NCBI RefSeq assembly: GCF_035917575.1
Contig: NZ_CP109090.1
Span: 6,696,001-6,760,000 of the forward strand
Source of the DNA: Streptomyces sp. NBC_01788
GTDB taxonomy: Bacteria; Actinomycetota; Actinomycetes; Streptomycetales; Streptomycetaceae
DNA: 64,000 nucleotides
Direction of reading: 5' to 3'
Numbering within the stretch: position 1 is the first letter of the stretch; the number at the start of each line of letters is the position of its first letter. Under the pieces are notes generated by a model. The model was not told the DNA's origin and made no database searches. It worked only from the letters and a program-made list of their open reading frames with translations. Both the position numbers and the translations under genes were made by a program. This document shows, piece after piece, positions 37,462-64,000 of the stretch.

Positions 37462-40400
37462 ATGCCGGAACCCGAGCAGAACCAGCAGGAAAAAGTTGTC
37501 GACTACCTTCGCCGGGTCACCAACGATCTGCGGCGCGCCCGCCGCCGTATAGGCGAGTTGGAATCCCGCGACACCGAGCCCGTCGCGATCGTCGGAATGA
37601 GCTGCCGGCTGCCCGGCGGAGTGAGCTCGCCGGAATCCCTGTGGGACCTCGTGGAATCCGGCGGCGACGCCATTTCCGGATTTCCCGCCGACCGCGGCTG
37701 GGACATCGAGGCGCTCACTGGAAAGGGAGAGGGAAGCAGCTCCACGCACGAGGGCGGATTCCTCTACGAGGCCACCGACTTCGACGCCGGTTTCTTCGGC
37801 ATATCGCCGCGCGAGGCGACCGCCATGGACCCGCAGCAGCGCCTGCTGCTCGAAGTCTCCTGGGAGGCCCTGGAGCGGTCCGGCATCGCCCCCACCTCCC
37901 TGCGCGGCAGCTCGACCGGCGTGTTCGTGGGCTCCTACCACTGGGGCGCCCCCTCCGCCGACACCGCCGCCGAACTCCACGGCCACGCCCTGACCGGCAC
38001 CGCCGCCAGCGTGCTGTCCGGCCGTCTCTCCTACGTCTACGGTCTCGAGGGCCCGGCGGTCACCGTCGACACCGCCTGCTCGTCCTCCCTCGTCGCCCTG
38101 CACATGGCGGCCCAGTCGCTGCGCCGAGGGGAGTCCTCGCTCGCCGTCGTCGGCGGCGTCACCATCCTCGCCGAGCCCTCCGTCTTCGTGGAGTTCAGCG
38201 CCCAGGGCGGCCTGGCCCCCGACGGCCGCTGCAAGGCGTTCTCCGACGAGGCCGACGGCACCGGCTGGGGCGAGGGCGTCGGCGTCCTCGTCGTCGAACG
38301 GCTCTCCGACGCCGTCCGCAACGGCCACCGCGTGCTCGCCGTGCTGCGCGGCTCCGCCGTCAACCAGGACGGCGCCTCCAACGGCCTGACCGCCCCGAGC
38401 GGCCGCGCCCAGGAACAGGTCATCCGCCAGGCCCTGAGCAACTCCGGCCTCACCGGTGCCGACGTCGACGTCGTCGAGGCGCACGGCACCGGCACCCGGC
38501 TGGGCGACCCCATCGAGGCAGGGGCCCTGCTCGCCACCTACGGCCAGGAGCACGACCCCGAACAGCCCCTGTGGCTGGGCTCACTGAAGTCCAACATCGG
38601 CCACACCCAGGCCGCCGCGGGCGTCGCAGGCGTCATCAAGATGGTCATGGCGCTGCGCCACGGCGTACTGCCCGCGACCCTGCACGCCGCGTCGCCCTCC
38701 ACCCACGTCGACTGGGAGTCGGGCCACGTCCGCCTCCTGGACGAGACCGCCGCCTGGCCGGAGACCGGCCGTCCGCGCCGGGCCGCGGTGTCCTCGTTCG
38801 GCATCAGCGGCACCAACGCCCACGCCGTCCTGGAGCAGGCCCCCGTGCCCGCCGAGGACGCCGGGGCCGAGGAAGCCCCGCGGCAGCCCGCCGTCGTGCC
38901 GGCTGCCCTGCCGTGGCCGCTCTCCGCCCACTCCGGGCAGGCGCTTCGCGACCAGGCCGCCGCCCTCGTCACCCGCCTCGACGCCGACACCGAGCCGCGC
39001 CCCCAGGACGTCGGCCACAGCCTGCTCACCTCCCGGGCCCTGCTGGAGCGCCGGGCCGTCGTCGTCGCGTCCGGCCGGGACGACCTGCTCACCGGCAGCC
39101 GCGCGCTGGCCGAGGGCCAGTCCTGGAGCGGACTCGTCGAGGGCGCCGCCGACGTCGACGGTCGTACCGTCTTCGTGTTCCCCGGTCAGGGTTCGCAGTG
39201 GGTGGGCATGGGTGCCCAGCTCCTGGACGAGTCGCCGGTGTTCGCGGAGCGGATCGCCGAGTGCGCCGCCGCGCTGGCCGAGTTCACCGACTGGAACCTC
39301 GTCGACGTGCTGCGGGGCGTGGAGGGCGCTCCGACGCTGGAGCGCGTCGATGTGGTTCAGCCCGTGTCGTTCGCGGTGATGGTGTCGCTGGCCGCGGTGT
39401 GGCGTGCGCAGGGTGTGGAGCCGGACGCGGTGGTGGGTCACTCGCAGGGTGAGATCGCCGCCGCCGTGGTGTCCGGTGCGCTGTCGTTGCGTGACGGTGC
39501 GCGGGTGGTGGCGCTGCGCAGCCAGGCCATCGGGCGCAGCCTCGCCGGCCGGGGCGGGATGATGTCGGTGGCGCTGCCCGTCGCGGATGTGGAGGCCCGT
39601 CTCGAGGCGTTCGGCGGGCGGGTGTCCGTCGCCGCCGAGAACGGCCCCCGCTCCTGCGTGGTCTCCGGCGAACCCGGCGCCCTGGACGAGCTGTCCGACC
39701 TGCTCACCGCCGAGGACGTGCGCGTGCGCCGCGTCCCCGTGGACTACGCCTCGCACTCCCACCACGTCGAGGACCTGCACGACGAGATCCTTCAGCTGCT
39801 GGCCGAGGTGGAGCCGTCCGCGCCGCGGATCCCGCTGTTCTCCACGGTCACCGGCGACTGGCTCGAGACCACCGTCATGGACGCCGGCTACTGGTACCGC
39901 AGCCTGCGCGGACGGGTCCTGTTCGCGGACGCCGTGCGCGGCCTGATCGCCGCCGAGCACCGCGCCTTCATCGAGGTCAGCTCCCACCCCGTCCTCGCCA
40001 TGTCCGTCCAGGACATGCTCGACGACGCCCAAGTGGCGGGCGTGGCCTCCGGCACCCTGCGCCGCGACAACGGCGGCCTCGACCGCTTCCTGCTGTCCGC
40101 CGCCCAGGTGTTCGTCCGCGGCGTCCACGTCGACTGGGCCCCGCTGTTCGAGGGCACCGGCGCGACCCGCGTCGACCTGCCCACGTACGCCTTCCAGCAC
40201 GAGCGCTACTGGATCAGCCGTGCCGTCGTGGACCGTTCGGCCACCGCGCCGATGGACGCCGAGTTCTGGGCGGCCGTCGAGCAGGCGGACGTCTCCGCCC
40301 TCACCGATGCGCTCGGCACGGACGAGCAGTCCGTCGCCGCGATCCTTCCCGGCCTCGCCTCCTGGCGCCGCACCCGCGGCGAGCGCTCCACCGTCGACTC

Positions 40401-43400
40401 CTGGCGCTACCGGGTCACCTGGGAGCCGCTGGCCCAGATCCCCCGCGCCACCCTCGACGGCACCTGGCTGCTGGTGTCCGCCGACGGCGTCGACGACACC
40501 GACGTCGCCGCAGCGCTGGAGACGGGTGGTGCCCAGGTGCGCCGCCTCGTCCTCGACGAGACCTGCACCGACCCCGCCGTCCTGCGTGAGCGCCTCACGG
40601 ACACGGACGGCCTGACCGGCATCGTCTCCGTACTCGCCGACGCCGAACAGGACTCCGCCCGCCACCCCGGACTGACCCTCGGGCTCGCGCTGTCCGTGTC
40701 GCTGGCGCAGGCCCTCGGCGAGGCCGGCGTCACCGCCCCGCTGTGGTTCCTGACCCGCGGCGCCTTCTCCACCGGCCCGTCCGACACCGTCAACCGGCCG
40801 CTGCAGAGCCAGGTCGCCGGTCTCGGCTGGACCGTCGCCGTCGAGCACCCCCGCCGCTGGGGCGGCGTCGTCGACCTGCCCGAGACGCTCGACGCCCGTG
40901 CCGCACAGCGGCTCGCTGCCGCACTCGCCGGGGCGCTCGGCGACGACGACCAGCTCGCCGTCCGTCCCGCAGGCGTGCTCGCCCGCCGCATCGTCCGTGC
41001 GAGCGGCGACACCCGCCGCAAGGCCCGCTCCTGGAAGCCGCGCGGCACCACCCTGGTCACCGGCGGCTCCGGCACCCTCGCCCCCGGACTCGCCCGCCAC
41101 CTGTCCGCCCACGGCGCCGAGCACCTCGTGCTGCTCAGCCGCCGCGGCGCGGACGCGCCCGGCGCGGCCGAACTCGCCGCCGAACTTCGAGCGGCGGGCA
41201 CCGAGACGCAGTTCGTGGCCTGCGACATCACCGACCGCGACGCCGTCGCCGCCCTCCTGGACGGACTGAAGGCCGAGGGCCGCACCGTCCGCACGGTCGT
41301 GCACACCGCCGCCGTCATCGAGCTGTCCGCCCTCGCCGACACCACCGTCGACGCGTTCGCCGAGGTCGTGCACGCCAAGGTCAGCGGCGCCCGGATCCTC
41401 GACGAACTCCTCGACGACGAGGAGCTGGACGACTTCGTCCTGTACTCCTCCACCGCCGGCATGTGGGGCAGCGGCGCGCACGCCGCCTACGTCGCGGGCA
41501 ACGCCTACCTGTCCGCGCTCGCCGAACAGCGCCGCGCCCGCGGCGCCCGCGCCACCTCCATCCACTGGGGCAAGTGGCCCGACGACCTCGAACGCGAGCT
41601 GGCCGACCCGCACCAGATCCGCCGCAGCGGCCTCGAGTACCTCGACCCCGAGCTGGCGCTGACCGCCCTCCAGCGCGTCATGGAGGACGACGAGACCGTC
41701 ATCGGCCTCATGGACATCGACTGGGGCACGTACTTCGACGTCTTCACCGCGGGACGCCCCTCGCACCTGTTCGACCGGATCCCCGAGGTCGCGCGGCTGC
41801 TGGCCGACCGGGCCGCGCCCGCCGTCACGGCCACCGCGAGCAGCGGCCTGGCCGCCCGCCTGCAGGGCGTGTCCGCCGCCGAGCAGGACCGGATCGTGCT
41901 CGCCCTGGTCCGCGAGGAGACCGCCGCCGTCCTCGGCCACGCCTCCGCCGACACCGTCCCGGAGCGCCGCGCCTTCCGCGACATCGGCTTCGACTCGGTG
42001 ACCGCCGTCGACCTGCGCAACCGCCTTGTCGCCGCGTCCGGGCTCACCCTGCCGTCCACCATGGTCTTCGACCACCCCAACGCCGTCGCGCTCGCCGCGT
42101 TCCTCAAGGCCACCGCGCTCGGCATCACCGGCACGGCCGGCGACCGGCCCGCCGCCGCGGTCACCGCCGGCGACGACGACCCGATCGCCATCGTCGGCAT
42201 GAGCTGCCGCTTCCCCGGCGGCGCGAACACCCCGGAGGAGCTGCTGCGGCTCGCCCTCGACGGCGCCGACGTCATCTCCGAGTTCCCCGCCGAACGCGGC
42301 TGGGACGCCCACGGCCTGTACGACCCGGACCCCGACCGGCAGGGCCGCACCTACTCCGTGCACGGCGGGTTCCTCCACGAGGCGGCCGGCTTCGACCCCG
42401 GTTTCTTCGGCATCTCGCCCCGCGAGGCGCTCGCCATGGACCCGCAGCAGCGGCTGCTCCTGGAGACCTCCTGGGAAGCCCTGGAGCGGGCCGGCATCGA
42501 CCCCGAGTCGCTGCGCTCCACCGCCACCGGCGCCTTCTTCGGCGCCAGCTACCAGGACTACTCCAGCAGCGTCCAGAACGGCACCGAGGGCACCGAGGTG
42601 CACATGATGACCGGCACCGCGGCCAGCGTGCTGTCCGGCCGTGTCTCCTACCTGCTCGGCCTGGAGGGCCCCGCGGTCACCGTCGACACCGCCTGCTCCT
42701 CCTCCCTGGTCGCGATGCACCTGGCCTGCCAGTCCCTGCGCAGCGGCGAGAGCAGCCTCGCCCTGGCCGGCGGCGCCGCCATCATGGCCACCCCGCACGC
42801 GTTCGTCGGCTTCAGCCGGCAGCGCGCGCTGGCCGGGAACGGCCGCTGCAAGCCGTTCGCCGAGGCCGCCGACGGCATGACCCTCGCCGAGGGCGTCGGC
42901 GTCGTCCTGCTGGAGAAGCTCTCCGACGCCCGCCGCAACGGCCACGAGGTCCTCGCCGTCATCCGCGGCTCCGCCATCAACCAGGACGGCGCCTCCAACG
43001 GCCTCACCGCCCCCAACGGCGTCTCCCAGCAGCGCGTCATCCGCCAGGCCCTCGCCAACGCCGGACTCGGGGCCGCCGACGTCGACGTGGTCGAGGCACA
43101 CGGCACCGGCACCAAGCTCGGCGACCCCATCGAGGCCGGCGCCCTGCTCGCCACCTACGGCCAGGGCCGCGACGGCGGACAGCCGCTGCTGCTCGGCTCG
43201 GTGAAGTCCAACATCGGCCACACCCAGGCCGCCGCGGGCGCCGCCGGCGTCATCAAGATGGTGATGGCCATGCAGGCGGGCGAACTGCCCGGCACCCTGC
43301 ACATCGACGAGCCCTCCAGCCACGTCGACTGGACCTCGGGCGCCGTCACCCTGCTGCGCGAGCGCACCGCCTGGCCGGCCGCCGAGGACCGCCCGCGCCG

Positions 43401-46400
43401 GGCCGGTGTCTCCTCCTTCGGCATCAGTGGCACCAACGCCCACCTCCTCCTGGAGCAGGCGCCGCCCGCCGAGGAGCCCGCCGCACAGCCCGTCGAGGAG
43501 CCCGCCCAGGACGCTCCGCTCGTCCCCTGGCTGCTGTCCGCCAAGTCCGCGCAGGCGCTGCGCGAGCAGGCGTCCCGGCTGCTGACCTCGACGGCCGGCG
43601 CCACCGCCGCGGCCGCCCGCGTCGGACACGCCCTGGCCACCACCCGGTCCACCTTCGACCACCGCGCCGTCGTCCTCGGCAGCCGGCCCGAGGACTTCGC
43701 CCGCGGCCTGGAGGCCGTGGTGTCCTCCGTGTCCGCCCCCGGCGTCGTCACCGGCACCGCGGGACCGGACTCCGCCGGACCCGTCTTCGTCTACCCGGGC
43801 CAGGGCTCCCAGTGGTGGGGCATGGGCCGCGAACTCCTCGCCACCTCCGAGGTGTTCCGCACCGCAGTCGACGACTGCGCCGCCGCGCTCGCCCCGTACA
43901 CCGACTGGTCCCTGCACGAGGTGCTGGCCGGTGAGGGCGACCCGGAGCTGCTCGAGCGCGTGGACGTGGTCCAGCCCGCCCTGTTCTCGATGATGGTCGC
44001 CCTCACCGCGCTGTGGCGGGCGCACGGCGTCGAACCGGCCGCCGTCGTCGGCCACTCGCAGGGCGAGATCGCCGCCGCCTGCGTCGCCGGGGCGCTCAGC
44101 CTGGAGGACGCCGCCCTCGTCGTCGCGCTGCGCAGCCAGGCCCTGCCCCAGCTGTCCGGGCTCGGCGGCATGATGTCCGTCTCCGCGCCCGCCGAACGCG
44201 TCACCGAGCTCCTCCAGCCGTGGGGCGAGGCGCTGTCCATCGCCGCCGTCAACGGCCCCTCCTCGGTGATCGTCTCCGGCGACGCCGACGCCCTCGACGA
44301 ACTCCTCGAAACCTGCCGCGAGCAGAACGTACGGGCCCGCAAGGTGTCCGTGGACTACGCCTCGCACGGCCGGCACGTCGAGGCCGTGCGCGACGAACTC
44401 GCCCGCGTCCTCGCCCCCGTCAGCCCCCGCACCCCCGAGGTGCCGTTCTACTCGACCGTCACCGGCGCCCGGCTCGACGAGGCGGCCTTCGACGGCTCCT
44501 ACTGGTACACCAACCTGCGGCAGACGGTGCTGATGGAGGACGCCACCCGCGCCCTCGTCGCCGCCGGACACCGCGTGTTCGTGGAGATCAGCCCGCACCC
44601 GGTGCTGGCCGCCCCGATCCAGGAGACGCAGGAGAGCCTCGCCGAGGACGCGGTGGAGGTGGCCGAGACCGCCGCCGTCCTCGGCACGCTGCGCCGCGAC
44701 GACGGCGACCGCCGCCGGTTCCTCACCTCGCTCGCCGAGGCGCACACCCACGGCATCGCCGTCGACTGGACCACCGTTTTCGACCGCCCCGCGTACGCGC
44801 CGGTCGACCTGCCCACCTACCCCTTCCAGCGGCAGGACTTCTGGCCCGAGCCGAAGGCCGCCGCCGCGGGCACCGCCGACGCCTCCGACGCCGCGTTCTG
44901 GGAACTGGTCGAGAGCCAGGACCTCGCCGCGCTCGCCGGTGAACTCGGCATCCCCGCCGACGACGGCGCCTCCCGGCTCGGCGACGTGCTGCCCGCGCTG
45001 TCCGCCTGGCGCACCCGCTCCCTCACCCGCTCACGTGTGGACGCCCTGCGCTACCACGTCGAGTGGAACCGCGTCGCCGAACCCGGCACCTCCCGGCCCG
45101 CCGGCCGGCTCCTTGCGGTGATCTCACCGGACCACGCGGGCGCCCCCTGGGTCGCCGCCGTCCTCGACGCGCTCGGCCCGGACACCGTCCGGTTCGAGGC
45201 CAAGGGCACCGACCGGGCCGCCTGGGCCGCGCAGCTCGCCCAGCTCCGCGAGGACGAGGGGGAGTTCCACGCCGTGGTCTCCCTGCTCGCCGCAGCCGAA
45301 GCACTCCACACCGACTTCGGATCCGTGCCGCTCGGCCTCGCCCAGACCCTCGCCCTCGTCCAGGCCCTCGGCGACGCGGAGCTCACCGCGCCCCTGTGGT
45401 GCCTGACCCGGGGCGGTGTCGCCGCCGGCCGCGGCGACGTCCTCAGCAGCCCCGTGCAGGGCGCGCTGTGGGGCCTCGGCCGCGTCATCGGCCTCGAACA
45501 CCCCGACCGGTGGGGCGGTCTCGTCGACCTGCCGGAGACGGTCGACTCCCGGGCCGCCGCCCGGCTCACCGGACTGCTCGCCGACGCGGGCGGCGAGGAC
45601 CAGCTCGCGATCCGCGGGTCGGGCGTGCTCGCCCGCCGCCTCGCCCACGCCGCCCCGGCCGTACCCGGCTCCGGGAAGCGCCCGCCGGTCCGCGGCTCCG
45701 TCCTCGTCACCGGCGGCACCGGCGGCATCGGCGGCCGGGTCGCCCGCCGCCTCGCCGAGCAGGGCGCCGAACACCTGGTGCTGACCAGCAGGCGCGGCGC
45801 CGACGCCCCGGGAGCGGCCGAACTCCGCGCCGAACTGCAGCAGTTGGGCGTCCGGGTGACCATCGCCGCGTGCGACGCCGCCGACCGGGACGCGCTCGCC
45901 GCGCTCCTGGCGGGCCTGCCCGAGGACGCGCCGCTCACCGCTGTCTTCCACTCCGCCGGTGTCGCCCACGGCGACGCCCCGGTCGCCGACCTGACCATCG
46001 ACCAGCTCGACGCGCTGATGCGCGCCAAGCTGACCGCCGCCGGGCACCTGCACGAGCTGACCGCCGGCCTCGACCTGGACGCGTTCGTCATGTTCTCGTC
46101 CGGCGCCGCGGTCTGGGGCAGCGGCGGCCAGCCCGGTTACGCCGCGGCCAACGCCTACCTAGACGCCCTCGCCGAGCACCGCAGGTCCCTCGGCCTGACC
46201 GCCGCGTCGGTGGCCTGGGGCACCTGGGGCGAGGTCGGCATGGCGACCGACCCCGAGGTCCACGACCGGCTCGTCCGCCAGGGCGTCCTGGCCATGGAGC
46301 CGGAACACGCGCTGGGCGCGCTCGACCAGATGCTCGAGAACGACGACACCGCGGCCGCCGTCACCCTGATGGACTGGGAGCTGTTCGCGCCCGCCTTCAC

Positions 46401-47025
46401 CGCGAACCGCCCCAGCGCCCTGCTGAGCACCGTCCCGGAAGCCGTGTCTGCCCTCACCGACGAGGGCCCGGCCGCCGCCGACGGCTCCGGCGCGGCCGTG
46501 CCGCCGCTGCGTGCCCGCCTGGACGGGCTGCCCACCGCCGAACGCGGCCGGGCCCTCGTCGAAGCCGTCCGCGCCGAGGCGTCCGCGACCCTCGGCCACG
46601 ACAGCCCCGACGCGGTGCCCGCCTCGCGAGCCTTCCGCGACGTCGGCTTCGACTCCGTCACCGCGGTCGAACTGCGCAACCGGCTCCGCTCCGCCCTCGG
46701 GCTGCCGCTGCCGGCCGCCCTCGTCTTCGACTACCCGAATCCCACGGCCCTCGCCCAGCACATCGGTTCGCTGCTCTACGGCACCGCACCCGATGACGCG
46801 GACACCGGCCGCGCGGACGACCCCGACGCCCGCATCCGTGAGGCCCTCGCCACCGTCCCGATCGGACGGCTGCGCAAGGCGGGCCTCCTCGACATGGTGC
46901 TGAAACTCGCCGAGTCCGACGACGTTGAGGACAGCGCCCCCGCCGACGACGACACGGCGGACTCCCTCGACGACATGGACGCCGAAGAGCTGCTGCGGCT
47001 GGCCGCCCAGAACTCGGCGAACTGA
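37462..47025 (+). CDS. amphB: Polyene PKS, modules 1-2 (both methylmalonyl), AmphB/NysB-like (3187 aa)
   Basis: Two KS-AT-KR-ACP modules framed by docking regions. Both ATs carry GHSQG (Ser661 and Ser2199), YASH (762 and 2299) and the RVDVVQP motif, so methylmalonyl-CoA is expected, giving the two C-methyl groups next to the lactone. KS cysteines are residues 206 and 1745. ACP serines are 1512 and 3065. KR1 has Trp1335 and a His three residues before the catalytic Tyr (A2-type); KR2 has Trp2885 and no such His (A1-type). KR1 should produce the C37 hydroxyl used for lactonisation and KR2 the C35 hydroxyl. KR1 has GGSGTLAP, with Ala in place of the third Gly. The N-terminal helix ([12 protein letters not shown]) should pair with AmphA; the tail resembles that of AmphI and should pair with AmphC. 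Confidence 0.95.
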   Translation: MPEPEQNQQEKVVDYLRRVTNDLRRARRRIGELESRDTEPVAIVGMSCRLPGGVSSPESLWDLVESGGDAISGFPADRGWDIEALTGKGEGSSSTHEGGFLYEATDFDAGFFGISPREATAMDPQQRLLLEVSWEALERSGIAPTSLRGSSTGVFVGSYHWGAPSADTAAELHGHALTGTAASVLSGRLSYVYGLEGPAVTVDTACSSSLVALHMAAQSLRRGESSLAVVGGVTILAEPSVFVEFSAQGGLAPDGRCKAFSDEADGTGWGEGVGVLVVERLSDAVRNGHRVLAVLRGSAVNQDGASNGLTAPSGRAQEQVIRQALSNSGLTGADVDVVEAHGTGTRLGDPIEAGALLATYGQEHDPEQPLWLGSLKSNIGHTQAAAGVAGVIKMVMALRHGVLPATLHAASPSTHVDWESGHVRLLDETAAWPETGRPRRAAVSSFGISGTNAHAVLEQAPVPAEDAGAEEAPRQPAVVPAALPWPLSAHSGQALRDQAAALVTRLDADTEPRPQDVGHSLLTSRALLERRAVVVASGRDDLLTGSRALAEGQSWSGLVEGAADVDGRTVFVFPGQGSQWVGMGAQLLDESPVFAERIAECAAALAEFTDWNLVDVLRGVEGAPTLERVDVVQPVSFAVMVSLAAVWRAQGVEPDAVVGHSQGEIAAAVVSGALSLRDGARVVALRSQAIGRSLAGRGGMMSVALPVADVEARLEAFGGRVSVAAENGPRSCVVSGEPGALDELSDLLTAEDVRVRRVPVDYASHSHHVEDLHDEILQLLAEVEPSAPRIPLFSTVTGDWLETTVMDAGYWYRSLRGRVLFADAVRGLIAAEHRAFIEVSSHPVLAMSVQDMLDDAQVAGVASGTLRRDNGGLDRFLLSAAQVFVRGVHVDWAPLFEGTGATRVDLPTYAFQHERYWISRAVVDRSATAPMDAEFWAAVEQADVSALTDALGTDEQSVAAILPGLASWRRTRGERSTVDSWRYRVTWEPLAQIPRATLDGTWLLVSADGVDDTDVAAALETGGAQVRRLVLDETCTDPAVLRERLTDTDGLTGIVSVLADAEQDSARHPGLTLGLALSVSLAQALGEAGVTAPLWFLTRGAFSTGPSDTVNRPLQSQVAGLGWTVAVEHPRRWGGVVDLPETLDARAAQRLAAALAGALGDDDQLAVRPAGVLARRIVRASGDTRRKARSWKPRGTTLVTGGSGTLAPGLARHLSAHGAEHLVLLSRRGADAPGAAELAAELRAAGTETQFVACDITDRDAVAALLDGLKAEGRTVRTVVHTAAVIELSALADTTVDAFAEVVHAKVSGARILDELLDDEELDDFVLYSSTAGMWGSGAHAAYVAGNAYLSALAEQRRARGARATSIHWGKWPDDLERELADPHQIRRSGLEYLDPELALTALQRVMEDDETVIGLMDIDWGTYFDVFTAGRPSHLFDRIPEVARLLADRAAPAVTATASSGLAARLQGVSAAEQDRIVLALVREETAAVLGHASADTVPERRAFRDIGFDSVTAVDLRNRLVAASGLTLPSTMVFDHPNAVALAAFLKATALGITGTAGDRPAAAVTAGDDDPIAIVGMSCRFPGGANTPEELLRLALDGADVISEFPAERGWDAHGLYDPDPDRQGRTYSVHGGFLHEAAGFDPGFFGISPREALAMDPQQRLLLETSWEALERAGIDPESLRSTATGAFFGASYQDYSSSVQNGTEGTEVHMMTGTAASVLSGRVSYLLGLEGPAVTVDTACSSSLVAMHLACQSLRSGESSLALAGGAAIMATPHAFVGFSRQRALAGNGRCKPFAEAADGMTLAEGVGVVLLEKLSDARRNGHEVLAVIRGSAINQDGASNGLTAPNGVSQQRVIRQALANAGLGAADVDVVEAHGTGTKLGDPIEAGALLATYGQGRDGGQPLLLGSVKSNIGHTQAAAGAAGVIKMVMAMQAGELPGTLHIDEPSSHVDWTSGAVTLLRERTAWPAAEDRPRRAGVSSFGISGTNAHLLLEQAPPAEEPAAQPVEEPAQDAPLVPWLLSAKSAQALREQASRLLTSTAGATAAAARVGHALATTRSTFDHRAVVLGSRPEDFARGLEAVVSSVSAPGVVTGTAGPDSAGPVFVYPGQGSQWWGMGRELLATSEVFRTAVDDCAAALAPYTDWSLHEVLAGEGDPELLERVDVVQPALFSMMVALTALWRAHGVEPAAVVGHSQGEIAAACVAGALSLEDAALVVALRSQALPQLSGLGGMMSVSAPAERVTELLQPWGEALSIAAVNGPSSVIVSGDADALDELLETCREQNVRARKVSVDYASHGRHVEAVRDELARVLAPVSPRTPEVPFYSTVTGARLDEAAFDGSYWYTNLRQTVLMEDATRALVAAGHRVFVEISPHPVLAAPIQETQESLAEDAVEVAETAAVLGTLRRDDGDRRRFLTSLAEAHTHGIAVDWTTVFDRPAYAPVDLPTYPFQRQDFWPEPKAAAAGTADASDAAFWELVESQDLAALAGELGIPADDGASRLGDVLPALSAWRTRSLTRSRVDALRYHVEWNRVAEPGTSRPAGRLLAVISPDHAGAPWVAAVLDALGPDTVRFEAKGTDRAAWAAQLAQLREDEGEFHAVVSLLAAAEALHTDFGSVPLGLAQTLALVQALGDAELTAPLWCLTRGGVAAGRGDVLSSPVQGALWGLGRVIGLEHPDRWGGLVDLPETVDSRAAARLTGLLADAGGEDQLAIRGSGVLARRLAHAAPAVPGSGKRPPVRGSVLVTGGTGGIGGRVARRLAEQGAEHLVLTSRRGADAPGAAELRAELQQLGVRVTIAACDAADRDALAALLAGLPEDAPLTAVFHSAGVAHGDAPVADLTIDQLDALMRAKLTAAGHLHELTAGLDLDAFVMFSSGAAVWGSGGQPGYAAANAYLDALAEHRRSLGLTAASVAWGTWGEVGMATDPEVHDRLVRQGVLAMEPEHALGALDQMLENDDTAAAVTLMDWELFAPAFTANRPSALLSTVPEAVSALTDEGPAAADGSGAAVPPLRARLDGLPTAERGRALVEAVRAEASATLGHDSPDAVPASRAFRDVGFDSVTAVELRNRLRSALGLPLPAALVFDYPNPTALAQHIGSLLYGTAPDDADTGRADDPDARIREALATVPIGRLRKAGLLDMVLKLAESDDVEDSAPADDDTADSLDDMDAEELLRLAAQNSAN
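37576..42115 (+). other. AmphB module 1: KS-AT(methylmalonyl)-KR(A2)-ACP
   Basis: No DH lies between AT and KR; the short post-AT linker (about 40240-40420) is of the KR-only kind. The KR catalytic segment [15 protein letters not shown] contains both the A-type Trp and the A2-type His. About 39380-39570 in the AT is markedly richer in G/T third positions than its surroundings. Confidence 0.9.
42175..46770 (+). other. AmphB module 2: KS-AT(methylmalonyl)-KR(A1)-ACP
   Basis: The KS has DTACSSS, the AT has GHSQG and YASH, and the KR has GGTGGIGG and the segment [15 protein letters not shown] (Trp present, Gln at the A2 His position). The ACP has VGFDSV. Confidence 0.9.
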
Positions 47026-47042
47026 AAGAGAGCTGGAACACG

Positions 47043-64000
<16,958 letters not shown>

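Overview
This 64 kb window is very GC-rich, has strong C/G third-position bias, and consists almost entirely of type I modular polyketide synthase (PKS) genes. That composition, together with GGAGG-type ribosome binding sites and rare TTA codons, points to a Streptomyces-like actinomycete. Gene order and module content match the central part of a nystatin/amphotericin-type polyene macrolide cluster. Gene symbols below follow amphotericin usage (amphX = nysX) and rest on synteny and domain content, not on a database match.

Layout. (1) 1-4046: 3' end of amphI (module 14). (2) 4067-20968: amphJ, modules 15-17. (3) 21020-27154: amphK, module 18 plus thioesterase. (4) 27310-28503: amphL, a P450 with two TTA codons. 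(5) On the minus strand, from 32520 down to 28603: amphDI (glycosyltransferase), amphDII (aminotransferase), amphN (P450) and amphM (ferredoxin). This operon converges on amphL at a perfect 16-bp-stem terminator. (6) 32521-32897: divergent regulatory region with a PAS-LuxR-like operator. (7) 32898-37415: amphA, the loading module, with Ser in place of the KS Cys. (8) 37462-47025: amphB, modules 1-2, both with methylmalonyl-type ATs. (9) 47043 to the window end: amphC, modules 3-5 and the first residues of module 6, open in one frame throughout.

How it works. AmphA would supply acetyl. AmphB adds two methylmalonyl units. AmphC starts the polyene and carries an enoylreductase in module 5, the position that separates tetraene from heptaene in this family. 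AmphI, J and K build the polyol, and the thioesterase closes a 38-membered macrolactone. The full DH-ER-KR set lies in module 16, not module 15, and the DHs of modules 15, 17 and 18 have each lost a different catalytic residue. This predicts hydroxyls at C9, C5 and C3 and a saturated C7, the amphotericin pattern rather than the nystatin one. AmphN with AmphM should oxidise the C16 methyl to a carboxyl, AmphL should hydroxylate the polyol (C8 by analogy), and AmphDII and AmphDI should make and attach mycosamine.

The most unusual feature is a 195-bp MITE-like element with 21-bp terminal inverted repeats at 51047-51241, inside the coding sequence of amphC module 3. It is exactly 65 codons, has no stop in the reading frame, and its removal restores a normal-looking KR linker. 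Other points of interest are a 198-bp duplication in the loading-module linker, two docking-domain types each used twice, near-identical patches between modules, and TTA codons confined to amphL.
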